A stretch of DNA of 64,000 nt, taken from contig NZ_CP107567.1 in NCBI RefSeq assembly GCF_025854275.1, positions 4,030,001-4,094,000 on the forward strand, in the 5' to 3' direction. This document shows, in pieces, positions 37,905 through 47,767 of this stretch. The position numbers and the translations under genes were made by a program. This DNA comes from Streptomyces peucetius. GTDB taxonomy: Bacteria > Actinomycetota > Actinomycetes > Streptomycetales > Streptomycetaceae. A model generated the notes under the pieces. It was given only the letters and a program-made list of their open reading frames with translations, was not told where the DNA came from and made no database searches. Each line of letters opens with the position of its first letter. Position 1 is the first letter of the stretch.

Positions 37905-38585
37905 TCAGCGACGGTCGTTCTGGTCTCCAGTCCCTGCCTCGTCCTGCTTCACCTGCACCTCGGGGTCCAGCCCGGCCTGCGTACTGCCGTCGACCGACGT
38001 CAGCGGGGCACGGTCGGCAACCTCCGTCGCGGCGGGCGGCTCCACCAGCCAGTCGGGGTTGGCCTGCTTGTCCCACCACTTCCATGCGGCGAAAGCACCG
38101 CCGGCCAGCACACCGAGGACCGCGAGGCCCTTGGTGAGACGTCCGGCCCGGGACCGCCGCTCGTGCTTCCTCACCAGCTTCTGGATCTCCTTGGCCGTCA
38201 CCTGTCCGCGCAGCGCGGCCAGAGCGGCAGCCGAACGGGCCGCAGCCTCCTCCCGCACAGGCTGAGCAGCGGCCATCGCGTGCTCGACGCGCGGGACTGT
38301 GTAGTCGGCCGCCTGCCGGGCGGCCCTCCTGGCCTGCACCTTGGCGCGGCGCGCGGCCACATCGACTTTGGGCGGCACGTGTGGTGCGACACGGCTGCCG
38401 TACTGAACACGGGCCGCTGCAGCGGCTTGGGAAACCTTCGGCGCGAGCCGTACGCGGGCCTCGTGCGCATAATGCGCGGCCTGGTCCTTGGCCGTGCCGG
38501 CGTAGGGCGCCACCACGTCCGCGGCGTGCAGCACGCTGTCCTTCGCCGTACCGGTCGCGGCGCGCACGCTGTCCATGCGGGTCAC
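37905..38585 (-). CDS. DUF5324 family membrane-associated protein
   Basis: 226 residues. The N-terminal half has Ala/Lys/Arg-rich amphipathic repeats (MDSVRAATGTAKDSVLHAAD, YAGTAKDQAAHYAHEARVRL), LEA- or apolipoprotein-like. A basic RKHERRSRAGR stretch, one membrane helix (GLAVLGVLAGGAFAAWKWW, about 165) and a short acidic tail follow. The pattern fits DUF5324, a conserved Streptomyces family of unknown role. The GTG at 38585 follows GAGGAGGA; the upstream open frame is not needed. Divergent from the cyclophilin gene. Confidence 0.83.
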   Translation of the reverse strand: MTRMDSVRAATGTAKDSVLHAADVVAPYAGTAKDQAAHYAHEARVRLAPKVSQAAAAARVQYGSRVAPHVPPKVDVAARRAKVQARRAARQAADYTVPRVEHAMAAAQPVREEAAARSAAALAALRGQVTAKEIQKLVRKHERRSRAGRLTKGLAVLGVLAGGAFAAWKWWDKQANPDWLVEPPAATEVADRAPLTSVDGSTQAGLDPEVQVKQDEAGTGDQNDRR

Positions 38586-38863
38586 GGGATCCTCCTCCTC
38601 GGTGGCGTACTGAGGGTGACTGGAGTTTGTCCCCGGTCGGGGCACTGTTTCCGCTTATCCACCCGGCTCGAAATCATGCCCGTTGAACGCCGCCCCGGCA
38701 TGTGGGGCGGGCATCCGGGTCATGCCGGGAGCTTGTGGACGACGATGCCACTGTTCGGTACGGAACGCGCCGGTGCGACGACGACCTGGCTGCTTCTGTC
38801 CGTACGGAGGTCCTTCCGTGCGAGGATCGTGGGACGTCAGAGACGACTTACGGAAGGCAGACC

Positions 38864-39391
38864 GTGGCCGAGCAGCTTTACGCCACCCTGAAGACCAACC
38901 AAGGCGACATCGAGATCCGGCTTCTGCCGAACCACGCGCCCAAGACGGTCAAGAACTTCGTCGAACTCGCACAGGGTGAGCGCGAGTGGATCCACCCGGC
39001 AACCGGAAAGAAGTCCACGGACAGGCTGTACGACGGCACGGTCTTCCACCGTGTGATCAGCGGCTTCATGATCCAGGGCGGTGACCCGCTGGGCAACGGT
39101 ACGGGCGGCCCCGGCTACGAGTTCGAGGACGAGTTCCACCCGGACCTGGCCTTCGACAAGCCGTATCTGCTGGCCATGGCCAACGCCGGCCCCGGTACGA
39201 ACGGTTCGCAGTTCTTCATCACCGTGTCCCCGACCGCCTGGCTGACGCGCAAGCACACCATCTTCGGTGAGGTCAGCAGCGAGGCCGGCAAGAAGGTCGT
39301 GGACGCGATCGTGGGCACCCCGACCAACCCGCGCACCGACCGCCCGGTCAACGACGTCGTGATCGAGTCGGTCGTCGTCGAGACGCGCTGA
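38864..39391 (+). CDS. ppiA: Peptidyl-prolyl cis-trans isomerase (cyclophilin)
   Basis: Speeds proline isomerisation in protein folding. The 175-residue product starts MAEQLYATLKTNQGDIEIRL and has the cyclophilin signature GTVFHRVISGFMIQGGDPLG (catalytic Arg, about 62). MANAGPGTNGSQFFIT and the KHTIFGEVSS pieces follow. No signal peptide, so cytoplasmic. GTG start with GGAAGG upstream. In M. tuberculosis ppiA (Rv0009) also lies near gyrA and crgA, with the same neighbours (rhomboid, crgA) downstream. Confidence 0.95.
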   Translation: MAEQLYATLKTNQGDIEIRLLPNHAPKTVKNFVELAQGEREWIHPATGKKSTDRLYDGTVFHRVISGFMIQGGDPLGNGTGGPGYEFEDEFHPDLAFDKPYLLAMANAGPGTNGSQFFITVSPTAWLTRKHTIFGEVSSEAGKKVVDAIVGTPTNPRTDRPVNDVVIESVVVETR

Positions 39392-39442
39392 GGCCGTCGC
39401 CGCGCCGCAGCCCGCGGGCGCCGGCTTTCCCACGGGAACCTT

Positions 39443-39478
39443 TTCGCCCCGCTCGTCCGTAAGGATGGGCGGGGCGAA
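39443..39478 (+). terminator. Terminator after cyclophilin gene
   Basis: Inverted repeat TTCGCCCCG...CGGGGCGAA extended inward to about 16 pairs with G-U and one mismatch, loop GTAA-like, about 50 nt past the stop codon. Confidence 0.72.
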
Positions 39479-39521
39479 GTTCGCGAGCCCGGATCGATGC
39501 CCAGATTGATGAGGTGAGCTC

Positions 39522-40421
39522 ATGGAGCAGGCACCAGGCGGTCCGCAGGAGCCGCAGGACTCCCACAGCCTGCCCAGCTGCTACCGCCATCCAGGCCGGG
39601 AGACGGGCATCAGCTGCACCCGCTGCGAGCGCCCGATCTGTACCGACTGCATGGTCGAGGCGTCGGTCGGCTTCCACTGCCCGGAGTGTGTCCGCACGGG
39701 TTCCGGTACGGGGCACCGTCCGAACGCGAGCCGGCCCCGCACGATCGCGGGAGGCGCCGTCGCGGCCGACCCGCATCTGGTGACGAAGGTTTTGATCGGC
39801 ATCAATCTGGCGGTTTTCCTGGCCGCCCGGATCGTTGGCGACCGGCTCCTGGACCCGCTCGTGCTCGTGGGGCAGTGGCCGCCGCCCCCGTACATCGCGA
39901 CCGAAGGCGTTGCGGAGGGGGAGGCGTATCGGCTGCTGACCTCGATGTTCCTGCACTGGGAGATCTGGCACGTCTTCTTCAACCTGCTGCTGCTGTGGTG
40001 GCTCGGCGGGCCGCTGGAGCAGGCTCTGGGCCGGGTGCGCTATCTGGCGCTGTACCTGGTCTCCGGACTTGCCGGAAGCGCGCTGACCTATCTGATCGCT
40101 GCCCCCGAGCATGCCTCACTCGGTGCCTCCGGCGCGATCTACGGCCTGCTCGGTGCCACCGTGGTCCTGATGCGCCGGCTCAGCTACGATCTGCGGCCGA
40201 TCATGGTGCTCATCGCCATCAACCTGGTGATCACGTTCTTCTGGGAGAACATCGCCTGGCAGGCGCACATCGGAGGGCTGATCGCGGGAGTCGTGATCGC
40301 CTACGGTCTGGTCCACGCCCCGTCCGGCAAGCGCCGCAACGCCGTCCAGTTCGCCACGTGTGGGCTGGTCCTGCTCGCGTCCGTCGTCGCTGTCGTCGCC
40401 AGGACCGCCTCGATCACCTGA
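39522..40421 (+). CDS. Rhomboid family intramembrane serine protease
   Basis: Cuts membrane proteins within the bilayer. The 299-residue product has an N-terminal cytoplasmic zinc-ribbon-like part with paired motifs (CYRHPGRETGISCTRCERPI and CTDCMVEASVGFHCPECV, about 15-55). Six helices follow, with the catalytic Ser in SLGASGAIYGLLGA (about 205) and the His in AWQAHIGGLIAGVVIAYG (about 250). The HxxHxxxN-like LHWEIWHVFFNLLLLWWLG motif is also present. ATG start. Conserved beside crgA in actinobacteria (Rv0110-like elsewhere). Substrate unknown. Confidence 0.93.
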   Translation: MEQAPGGPQEPQDSHSLPSCYRHPGRETGISCTRCERPICTDCMVEASVGFHCPECVRTGSGTGHRPNASRPRTIAGGAVAADPHLVTKVLIGINLAVFLAARIVGDRLLDPLVLVGQWPPPPYIATEGVAEGEAYRLLTSMFLHWEIWHVFFNLLLLWWLGGPLEQALGRVRYLALYLVSGLAGSALTYLIAAPEHASLGASGAIYGLLGATVVLMRRLSYDLRPIMVLIAINLVITFFWENIAWQAHIGGLIAGVVIAYGLVHAPSGKRRNAVQFATCGLVLLASVVAVVARTASIT

Positions 40422-40455
40422 CCGTATGGCTATGAAGGCCGAGCTTTCCCCAGAG

Positions 40456-40657
40456 TTGTCCACAGTGTGTGGCGGATCTTGTGCGTCGCGTGGGGAACAA
40501 GCGTGCCCCTCGTCGCTGAGCTGGGGTTTCCCAGGAACGACAAGGGGCGGATCGCTTCACCGACATGGCCGACGCAGTCACATCGGCGTCAACGGCCCGA
40601 AGGTTATCCACAGATCGTCTGACCTTTTCCCCGGCCTGTGGAAAACGGTGTGGACAA
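40456..40657. promoter_or_regulatory. Cluster of four consensus-type DnaA boxes
   Basis: Four 9-mers in a 202-bp span of the rhomboid-crgA gap: TTGTCCACA (40456-40464, plus, exact), TTATCCACA (40604-40612, plus), TTTTCCACA (40637-40645, minus) and TTGTCCACA (40649-40657, minus, exact). The last two are 12 bp apart and head the same way. Two exact boxes are more than oriC itself contains. High-affinity DnaA-box clusters outside oriC that limit initiation are known in S. coelicolor; equivalence is inferred. No gene is evident in 40422-40704. Confidence 0.8.
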
Positions 40658-40704
40658 CCTGGGGCCCCGGGCTCAGAGAGCCGAATGCGCCGCAGCTGCC
40701 GCCA

Positions 40705-40959
40705 CTACTTCCACTGGGTCGAGACGCCGAAGCCCGCGGCGATGAAGCCGAAGCCGGCGACGATGTTCCAGTTGCCGAAGCTCTTGATCGGCAGTTCGCC
40801 CTCCGTCACATAGAAGAGGACGATCCAGGCGAGCCCGATGAGGAACAGCGCGAGCATCACCGGCGCGACCCAGCTGCGGTTGGTGAGCTTTATGCTGGCC
40901 GCCTTCGCGGCCGGAGGCGGCGTGAAGTCGGCCTTCTTGCGGATACGTGACTTCGGCAC
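40705..40959 (-). CDS. crgA: Cell-division protein CrgA
   Basis: 84-residue membrane protein: a basic start ([16 protein letters not shown]), two helices ([20 protein letters not shown] and [19 protein letters not shown]) and almost no tail. This is the CrgA family, first described in Streptomyces as a regulator of septation that affects FtsZ rings; in mycobacteria it links FtsZ with PBPs. ATG start. Alone on the minus strand between the DnaA-box cluster and the DUF881 gene. Confidence 0.96.
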   Translation of the reverse strand: MPKSRIRKKADFTPPPAAKAASIKLTNRSWVAPVMLALFLIGLAWIVLFYVTEGELPIKSFGNWNIVAGFGFIAAGFGVSTQWK

Positions 40960-41099
40960 GAGGGACTCTCCTGTCGATGCGCTGCGTTACCGCGCAGGGA
41001 ACTGTGGCTGGCGCCGGGGCCGGAGCCAGGGGGGCCACTGCTGCCCCCGGGCGTCCGTTAGCGTAGTGCTTCCGCGGTGCCGAAGGAGATAAGGGTACG

Positions 41100-41867
41100 T
41101 TGAGCAATTCTGCCGACTCCCCGCAAGGCCCCGTTCGCCGCTTCTCATGGCGACCGGTCCGGCTGCTGACGGCTGCCGTTTTCGCCCTCGCGGGACTGAT
41201 CTTCGTGACCAGCTTCAACACTGCCAAGGGTACAGATCTGCGCACGGACGACTCCCTGCTGAGGCTGTCCGACCTGATCCGACAGCGCAGCGACAAGAAC
41301 GGTGAGCTCGAGGAGTCCACCTCGGCCGTGCGCAGCGACGTGGACACCCTGGCGCAGCGCGACGACGGCCTCACACGGGCCGAGGACGCGAAGCTGAAGG
41401 CGCTGCAGCAGTCCGCCGGCACCGACCCGCTGGCGGGCAGCGCCCTGACCGTGACGCTCGACGACGCCCCGCCGAACGCCCGGGCCGCGCCCGGCTACCC
41501 GGAGCCGCAGGCCAACGACCTGGTCATCCACCAGCAGGACCTCCAGGCCGTCGTCAACGCGCTGTGGCAGGGCGGCGCCGAGGGCATCCGGGTCATGGAC
41601 CAGCGGCTGATCTCCACCAGCGCCGTACGGTGTGTCGGCAACACGCTGATCCTCCAGGGCCGTGTCTACTCACCGCCCTACAAGGTCACCGCCGTCGGCG
41701 ACCAGGAGAAGCTCAAGAAGGCCCTCGCCGACTCCCCCGCCATCCAGAACTACCAGCTGTACGTCGAGGCGTACGGGCTCGGCTGGCAGGTGGACGAGAA
41801 CGAGTCGGTGACTCTTCCCGGCTACTCGGGCACAGTGGATCTCCAGTACGCGCAACCCGTCGGGTAA
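41100..41867 (+). CDS. DUF881 family envelope protein
   Basis: 255 residues: N-terminal signal anchor (LLTAAVFALAGLIFVTSF), a coiled-coil segment (LSDLIRQRSDKNGELEESTS) and the DUF881 domain. That domain includes ALTVTLDDAPPNARAAPG, VIHQQDLQAVVNALWQGGAE and VGNTLILQGRVYSPPYKVTA. The start appears to be TTG at 41100 after AAGGAGA. The corresponding gene in M. tuberculosis (Rv0012) also lies between crgA and trpG. Function unknown; probably a divisome or envelope factor (inference). Confidence 0.88.
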   Translation: MSNSADSPQGPVRRFSWRPVRLLTAAVFALAGLIFVTSFNTAKGTDLRTDDSLLRLSDLIRQRSDKNGELEESTSAVRSDVDTLAQRDDGLTRAEDAKLKALQQSAGTDPLAGSALTVTLDDAPPNARAAPGYPEPQANDLVIHQQDLQAVVNALWQGGAEGIRVMDQRLISTSAVRCVGNTLILQGRVYSPPYKVTAVGDQEKLKKALADSPAIQNYQLYVEAYGLGWQVDENESVTLPGYSGTVDLQYAQPVG

Positions 41868-41891
41868 GGCCTGTGGCGCTTGGGGGAGCCG

Positions 41892-42605
41892 GTGTCGTTC
41901 TCGGTACGTGTGCTCGTCAGGACCTTCAGTGAACTGTGCATCACCATCGGCACCCTGATCGTCCTCTTCGTCGTCCATCTGCTCTTCTGGACCGGGATCG
42001 AGGCCGACCGCGCCACCGGCCGCGAGATCGACCGCCTGGAGGCCGGCTGGGCGACGGACCCGGAAGCCGGTACGCCGGGCCCCGGCGGCGGGAGCCCGGA
42101 GCCCGTGCCGGTGACGTACGAACCCGGCGAGCCCTTAGCGGTCATGTACATCCCCCGGTTCGGTGCCGACTGGGACTGGCCCGTCCTCCAGGGCACCGGC
42201 ACCGGCGTGCTCAAGAAGGGGCTGGGGCACTACGCCTCCACGGGCACTCTCGGGGCGAAGGGCAACTTCGCGGTCGCCGGGCACCGCCGCACCCACGGAG
42301 ACCCCTTCAAGGACTTCCCGAGGCTGCGCCCCGGTGACGCGGTGGTGCTCACGGACGGGACGACCTGGTTCACCTACCGCATCGCGAACAAGCCGTACCG
42401 AACCGTCCCGAGCGATGTAGGCGTCATCGAGCCGGTGCCCCGGCCGTTGAGGGAGGAAGCAGCCGTTTTCGACGAGCCCGGGCGTTATCTGACGCTGACC
42501 ACCTGCGAGCCGGAGTGGGGCAGCAGCCACCGTCTGATCGTCTGGGCACACCTCGACGCGACCCGGCCTGTGACCGACGGCAAACCACCAGCTTTGCGCA
42601 GCTGA
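41892..42605 (+). CDS. Class E sortase, short form
   Basis: 237 residues: membrane anchor near the N-terminus (LCITIGTLIVLFVVHLLFW) then the sortase barrel. Catalytic His in FAVAGHRRTHGDPF (about 130), Cys in LTLTTCEPEWGSS (about 205), and Arg in HRLIVWAHL (about 213). All three are present, so it should be active. Class E sortases of actinobacteria join LAXTG-type surface proteins to peptidoglycan. The GTG at 41892 follows GGGGGAG by three to four bases; TTG 41880 is an alternative. First of three sortases within 4 kb. Confidence 0.88.
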   Translation: MSFSVRVLVRTFSELCITIGTLIVLFVVHLLFWTGIEADRATGREIDRLEAGWATDPEAGTPGPGGGSPEPVPVTYEPGEPLAVMYIPRFGADWDWPVLQGTGTGVLKKGLGHYASTGTLGAKGNFAVAGHRRTHGDPFKDFPRLRPGDAVVLTDGTTWFTYRIANKPYRTVPSDVGVIEPVPRPLREEAAVFDEPGRYLTLTTCEPEWGSSHRLIVWAHLDATRPVTDGKPPALRS

Positions 42606-42661
42606 CCCACGGGCCCCTGCTGCCCTTTAGTCTGGTCCCGTACCGAACGGAAAGGGACGGC

Positions 42662-42838
42662 ATGTACGGCTGGATCTGGCGGCATCTGCCGGGCAACGTA
42701 TGGGTGCGGGCGGTCATCTCGCTCGTGCTCGTCCTCGCGGTCGTCTACGTGCTGTTCCAGTACGTCTTCCCCTGGGCGGAGCCACTGCTCCCGTTCGGCG
42801 ACGTGACGGTCGACGGGGGAGAGGGAGGGACCCGGTGA
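42662..42838 (+). CDS. Small conserved membrane protein in sortase cluster
   Basis: 58 residues: MYGWIWRHLPGNVWVRAV, a single helix (VISLVLVLAVVYVLFQYVFP) and a short exterior tail (PWAEPLLPFGDVTVDGGEG). ATG after GAAAGGGAC. It shares GTGA with the following glutaminase gene (translational coupling), and similar micro-proteins occur at this place in other Streptomyces. Function unknown. Confidence 0.8.
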   Translation: MYGWIWRHLPGNVWVRAVISLVLVLAVVYVLFQYVFPWAEPLLPFGDVTVDGGEGGTR

Positions 42839-43473
42839 GCGCACGCATTCTGGTCGTCGACAACTACGACAGCTTCGTCTTCAACCTCGTCCAGTACCTG
42901 TACCAGCTGGGCGCCGAGTGCGAGGTCGTGCGCAACGACGAGGTGGGCCTGGAGCACGCCCAGGACGGATTCGACGGCGTGCTGCTGTCGCCCGGCCCCG
43001 GCGCTCCCGAAGAGGCCGGTGTCTGCGTCGACATGGTGCGGCACTGCGCCGCCACCGGTGTGCCCGTCTTCGGGGTCTGCCTCGGCATGCAGTCGATGGC
43101 CGTCGCCTACGGCGGTGTGGTGGACCGGGCGCCCGAGCTGCTGCACGGCAAGACCTCGCCGGTCACCCACGAGGGCACGGGGGTCTTCGCCGGCCTGCCG
43201 TCGCCCTTCACCGCCACGCGCTACCACTCGCTGGCGGCCGAGCCGGCGCAGTTCCCGGCGGAGCTGGAGGTGACGGCGCGCACCGCGGACGGCATCATCA
43301 TGGGGCTGCGCCACCGTGAACTGCCGGTCGAGGGAGTGCAGTTCCACCCCGAGTCGGTTCTGACGGAGCACGGCCATCGGATGCTCGCCAACTGGCTGGA
43401 GCAGTGCGGCGACGCCGGAGCGGTCGGGCGTTCGGCAGGGCTCGCACCGGTGGTGGGCAAGGCTCTGGCGTGA
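42835..43473 (+). CDS. trpG: Anthranilate/aminodeoxychorismate synthase glutaminase subunit
   Basis: Class I glutamine amidotransferase that supplies ammonia for making anthranilate or aminodeoxychorismate. 212 residues with ILVVDNYDSFVFNLVQYL, LLSPGPGAPEEAG, nucleophile Cys in VFGVCLGMQSMAVAYGG (about 82) and the His/Glu of GVQFHPESVLTEHG (about 175). The GTG at 42835 follows GGGAGGGA. No synthase large subunit is nearby, so its partner and pathway (Trp or folate) cannot be decided. It overlaps both neighbours by four bases. The same lone gene lies here in M. tuberculosis (Rv0013). Confidence 0.93.
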   Translation: MSARILVVDNYDSFVFNLVQYLYQLGAECEVVRNDEVGLEHAQDGFDGVLLSPGPGAPEEAGVCVDMVRHCAATGVPVFGVCLGMQSMAVAYGGVVDRAPELLHGKTSPVTHEGTGVFAGLPSPFTATRYHSLAAEPAQFPAELEVTARTADGIIMGLRHRELPVEGVQFHPESVLTEHGHRMLANWLEQCGDAGAVGRSAGLAPVVGKALA

Positions 43474-44786
43474 GCGCCGTGCGCCCGGGGCACGAGCACG
43501 GTCACGAGGACGAGCACGGCTACGGGTACGGGCCGCAGGGGCAGGGCGAGCTGGCGTACGACCCGTTGACGGATCCCGTTCCTCCCGGCGGGCACGGATC
43601 GCCGTGGTTCCGGGACACGGCCGTCCCGGCGTCCGACGCGCAGCAGTATCAGCCGCAGTCGCCGCAGCCGGCGCCATCGCCGCAGGCGTCGCAGCAGGAA
43701 TGGCAGGGCGGCCGGTACCCCGTGAACGAGGCGGAGGGGTACGGGCGCGACTGGTATGCGGCCGGGCAGGGGGCCGTGCCCGCACAGGCCCCTGCACCGC
43801 AGCCGGAGCAGCTGCCCGACCCCGATCCCGAGCAGGTACGCGCCTCCCAGCCGGAGGGTCTGCGGACGCCCGTGTCCGATCCGATCCTCGTGTCCCACGA
43901 CGAGACGGTGGCCCTGCGCACGTCCGACACCCGCCGTGCCGCGGAGACACCTCCGGGACCGGGCCGGGCGGAGCGGCGCAGGGCGGCCAAGGGACGGGGC
44001 CGTAAGCGTCCTGCCACGCGACCCGTGGAGCCGTCGGCGGAGTCGGCGGAATCGGCGGAGCCGGAAGGGAGACCGCTCAGCCGCGTCGAGGCCCGGCGGG
44101 CGGCACGTGCGGCCAAGGACAGCCCGACGGTCATCGCCAGCCGTGCCATCGGTGAACTGTTCATCACCTTCGGTGTCCTGATGCTGCTGTTCGTCACCTA
44201 CCAGCTGTGGTGGACGAATGTGCTCGCGGGCCAGCAGGCCGACAGGGCGACCGACCAGATCCAGGAGAACTGGGCGAAGGGCCGCAAGCCTGACGCCTTC
44301 GAGCCCGGCCAGGGCTTCGCCATCATGTACATCCCCAAGCTGGACGTCGTGGTGCCGATCGCCGAGGGCATCGACAAGCACAAGGTGCTCGACCGGGGCA
44401 TGGTCGGCCACTACGGCGAGGGACAGCTGAAGACGGCGATGCCCGAGGACAAGTCGGGCAACTTCGCGGTCGCGGGCCACCGCAACACCCACGGCGAACC
44501 GTTCCGGTACATCAACCGGTTGGAGCCGGGAGACCCGATCGTCGTCGAGACCCAGGACACGTACTACACGTACGAGATGGCGAGCATCCTTCCGCAGACC
44601 CCGCCGTCGAACGTGAGTGTGATCAGTCCCGTACCGGAGCAGTCCGGGTTCACCAAGCCCGGCAGATACATCACTTTGACGACGTGCACCCCCGAATTCA
44701 AGAGTACGTACCGCATGATCGTGTGGGGGAAGATGGTCGACGAACGGCCGCGCAGCAAGGGCAAACCGGACGCACTCGTCGGCTGA
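43470..44786 (+). CDS. srtE1: Class E sortase with long cytoplasmic head (SrtE1-like)
   Basis: 438 residues. The first 220 or so are Gln/Pro/Arg/Ala-rich and cytoplasmic. Then an anchor helix (IGELFITFGVLMLLFVTYQL) and a sortase domain follow. His in FAVAGHRNTHGEPF (about 337), Cys in ITLTTCTPEFKSTY (about 406) and Arg in YRMIVWG (about 414) form the catalytic set. In S. coelicolor the sortases SrtE1/SrtE2 next to pknB anchor long chaplins needed for aerial growth; the assignment here is by order. GTG overlaps the glutaminase stop by four bases. Confidence 0.87.
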   Translation: MSAVRPGHEHGHEDEHGYGYGPQGQGELAYDPLTDPVPPGGHGSPWFRDTAVPASDAQQYQPQSPQPAPSPQASQQEWQGGRYPVNEAEGYGRDWYAAGQGAVPAQAPAPQPEQLPDPDPEQVRASQPEGLRTPVSDPILVSHDETVALRTSDTRRAAETPPGPGRAERRRAAKGRGRKRPATRPVEPSAESAESAEPEGRPLSRVEARRAARAAKDSPTVIASRAIGELFITFGVLMLLFVTYQLWWTNVLAGQQADRATDQIQENWAKGRKPDAFEPGQGFAIMYIPKLDVVVPIAEGIDKHKVLDRGMVGHYGEGQLKTAMPEDKSGNFAVAGHRNTHGEPFRYINRLEPGDPIVVETQDTYYTYEMASILPQTPPSNVSVISPVPEQSGFTKPGRYITLTTCTPEFKSTYRMIVWGKMVDERPRSKGKPDALVG

Positions 44787-44821
44787 GACGCCGAGACACT
44801 TCAAGACAGGGAACAGGTGCA

Positions 44822-45517
44822 GTGGCACGTGCACGAGGCCGGATCGCCGGCGCCATCAGTGTCTTCGGGGAGCTGCTGATCACCGCGGGTGTGGTGCTCG
44901 GGCTCTTCGTCGTCTACTCGCTGTGGTGGACGAATGTCCTCGCCGACCGTGAAGCCTCCAGGCAGGGCGACCGCATCCGCGAGAACTGGGCGAACGGTGG
45001 TCCCGAGAGACCTGCGGAGAAGAAGGAACTGGACCTGGGGGACGGCATCGGCTTCCTCCACGTACCCGCGATGGGCGACGACGAGGTGCTGGTGAAGAAG
45101 GGCACCGACACCGAGGAGCTCAACGACGGGATCGCCGGCTACTACACCGAGCCGATCAAGTCGGCCCTCCCCTGGGACGACAAGGGCAACTTCACGCTGG
45201 CCGCGCACCGGGACGGGCACGGAGCCAAGTTCCACAACATCCACAAGCTCCAGAACGGCGATCCGATCGTCTTCGAGACGAAGGACACCTGGTACGTCTA
45301 CAAGGTCTACAAGACGCTGCCGAAGACCTCGAAGTACAACGTGAACGTCCTGCAGCCGGTTCCCAAGGAGTCCGGGAAGACGAAGCCCGGCCGGTACATC
45401 ACGCTGACGACCTGCACGCCGATCTACACCTCCAACTACCGGTACATCGTCTGGGGCGAGCTGGAGCGCACCGAGAAGGTCGACGACGCGCGCACGCCCC
45501 CGGCGGAGCTGCGCTAG
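44822..45517 (+). CDS. srtE2: Class E sortase (SrtE2-like)
   Basis: 231 residues with a brief basic start (ARARGRIAGA), an anchor helix (FGELLITAGVVLGLFVVYSL) and the sortase barrel. His in FTLAAHRDGHGAKF (about 129), Cys in ITLTTCTPIYTSNY (about 198) and Arg in YRYIVWGEL (about 207). It is close to the preceding sortase in the barrel but lacks the long head. The GTG at 44822 follows an AGGGAACAGG site. It is convergent with pknB across a terminator. Confidence 0.87.
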   Translation: MARARGRIAGAISVFGELLITAGVVLGLFVVYSLWWTNVLADREASRQGDRIRENWANGGPERPAEKKELDLGDGIGFLHVPAMGDDEVLVKKGTDTEELNDGIAGYYTEPIKSALPWDDKGNFTLAAHRDGHGAKFHNIHKLQNGDPIVFETKDTWYVYKVYKTLPKTSKYNVNVLQPVPKESGKTKPGRYITLTTCTPIYTSNYRYIVWGELERTEKVDDARTPPAELR

Positions 45518-45540
45518 CCGGCGTCCGGCTCCGGAACGGC

Positions 45541-45575
45541 CTGAGCCCCGGCACCTGGAAGGTGCCGGGGCTCAG
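45541..45575. terminator. Bidirectional terminator between sortase gene and pknB
   Basis: Perfect 16-bp stem (CTGAGCCCCGGCACCT and its complement) with a three-base loop, between convergent genes ending at 45517 and 45601. Confidence 0.9.
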
Positions 45576-45600
45576 TGCTGCGTGCTGCGTGGGGCGGAGC

Positions 45601-47598
<1,998 letters not shown>

Positions 47599-47767
47599 AA
47601 CTGTTCCAGCCCTCTCCGTCAGTCCCGACCGCACCCGTGTGTGGTCCTCCGGTGTGCTGTTTCGCGCAAAGGCTACCGGGCACGCCGTACTTGATCCGCC
47701 CGCAATCGGCAGCTGATACCCGACCGGTATCGCAATGTGCAGGTATGAAGGTCGGGAGTGATCCTCG

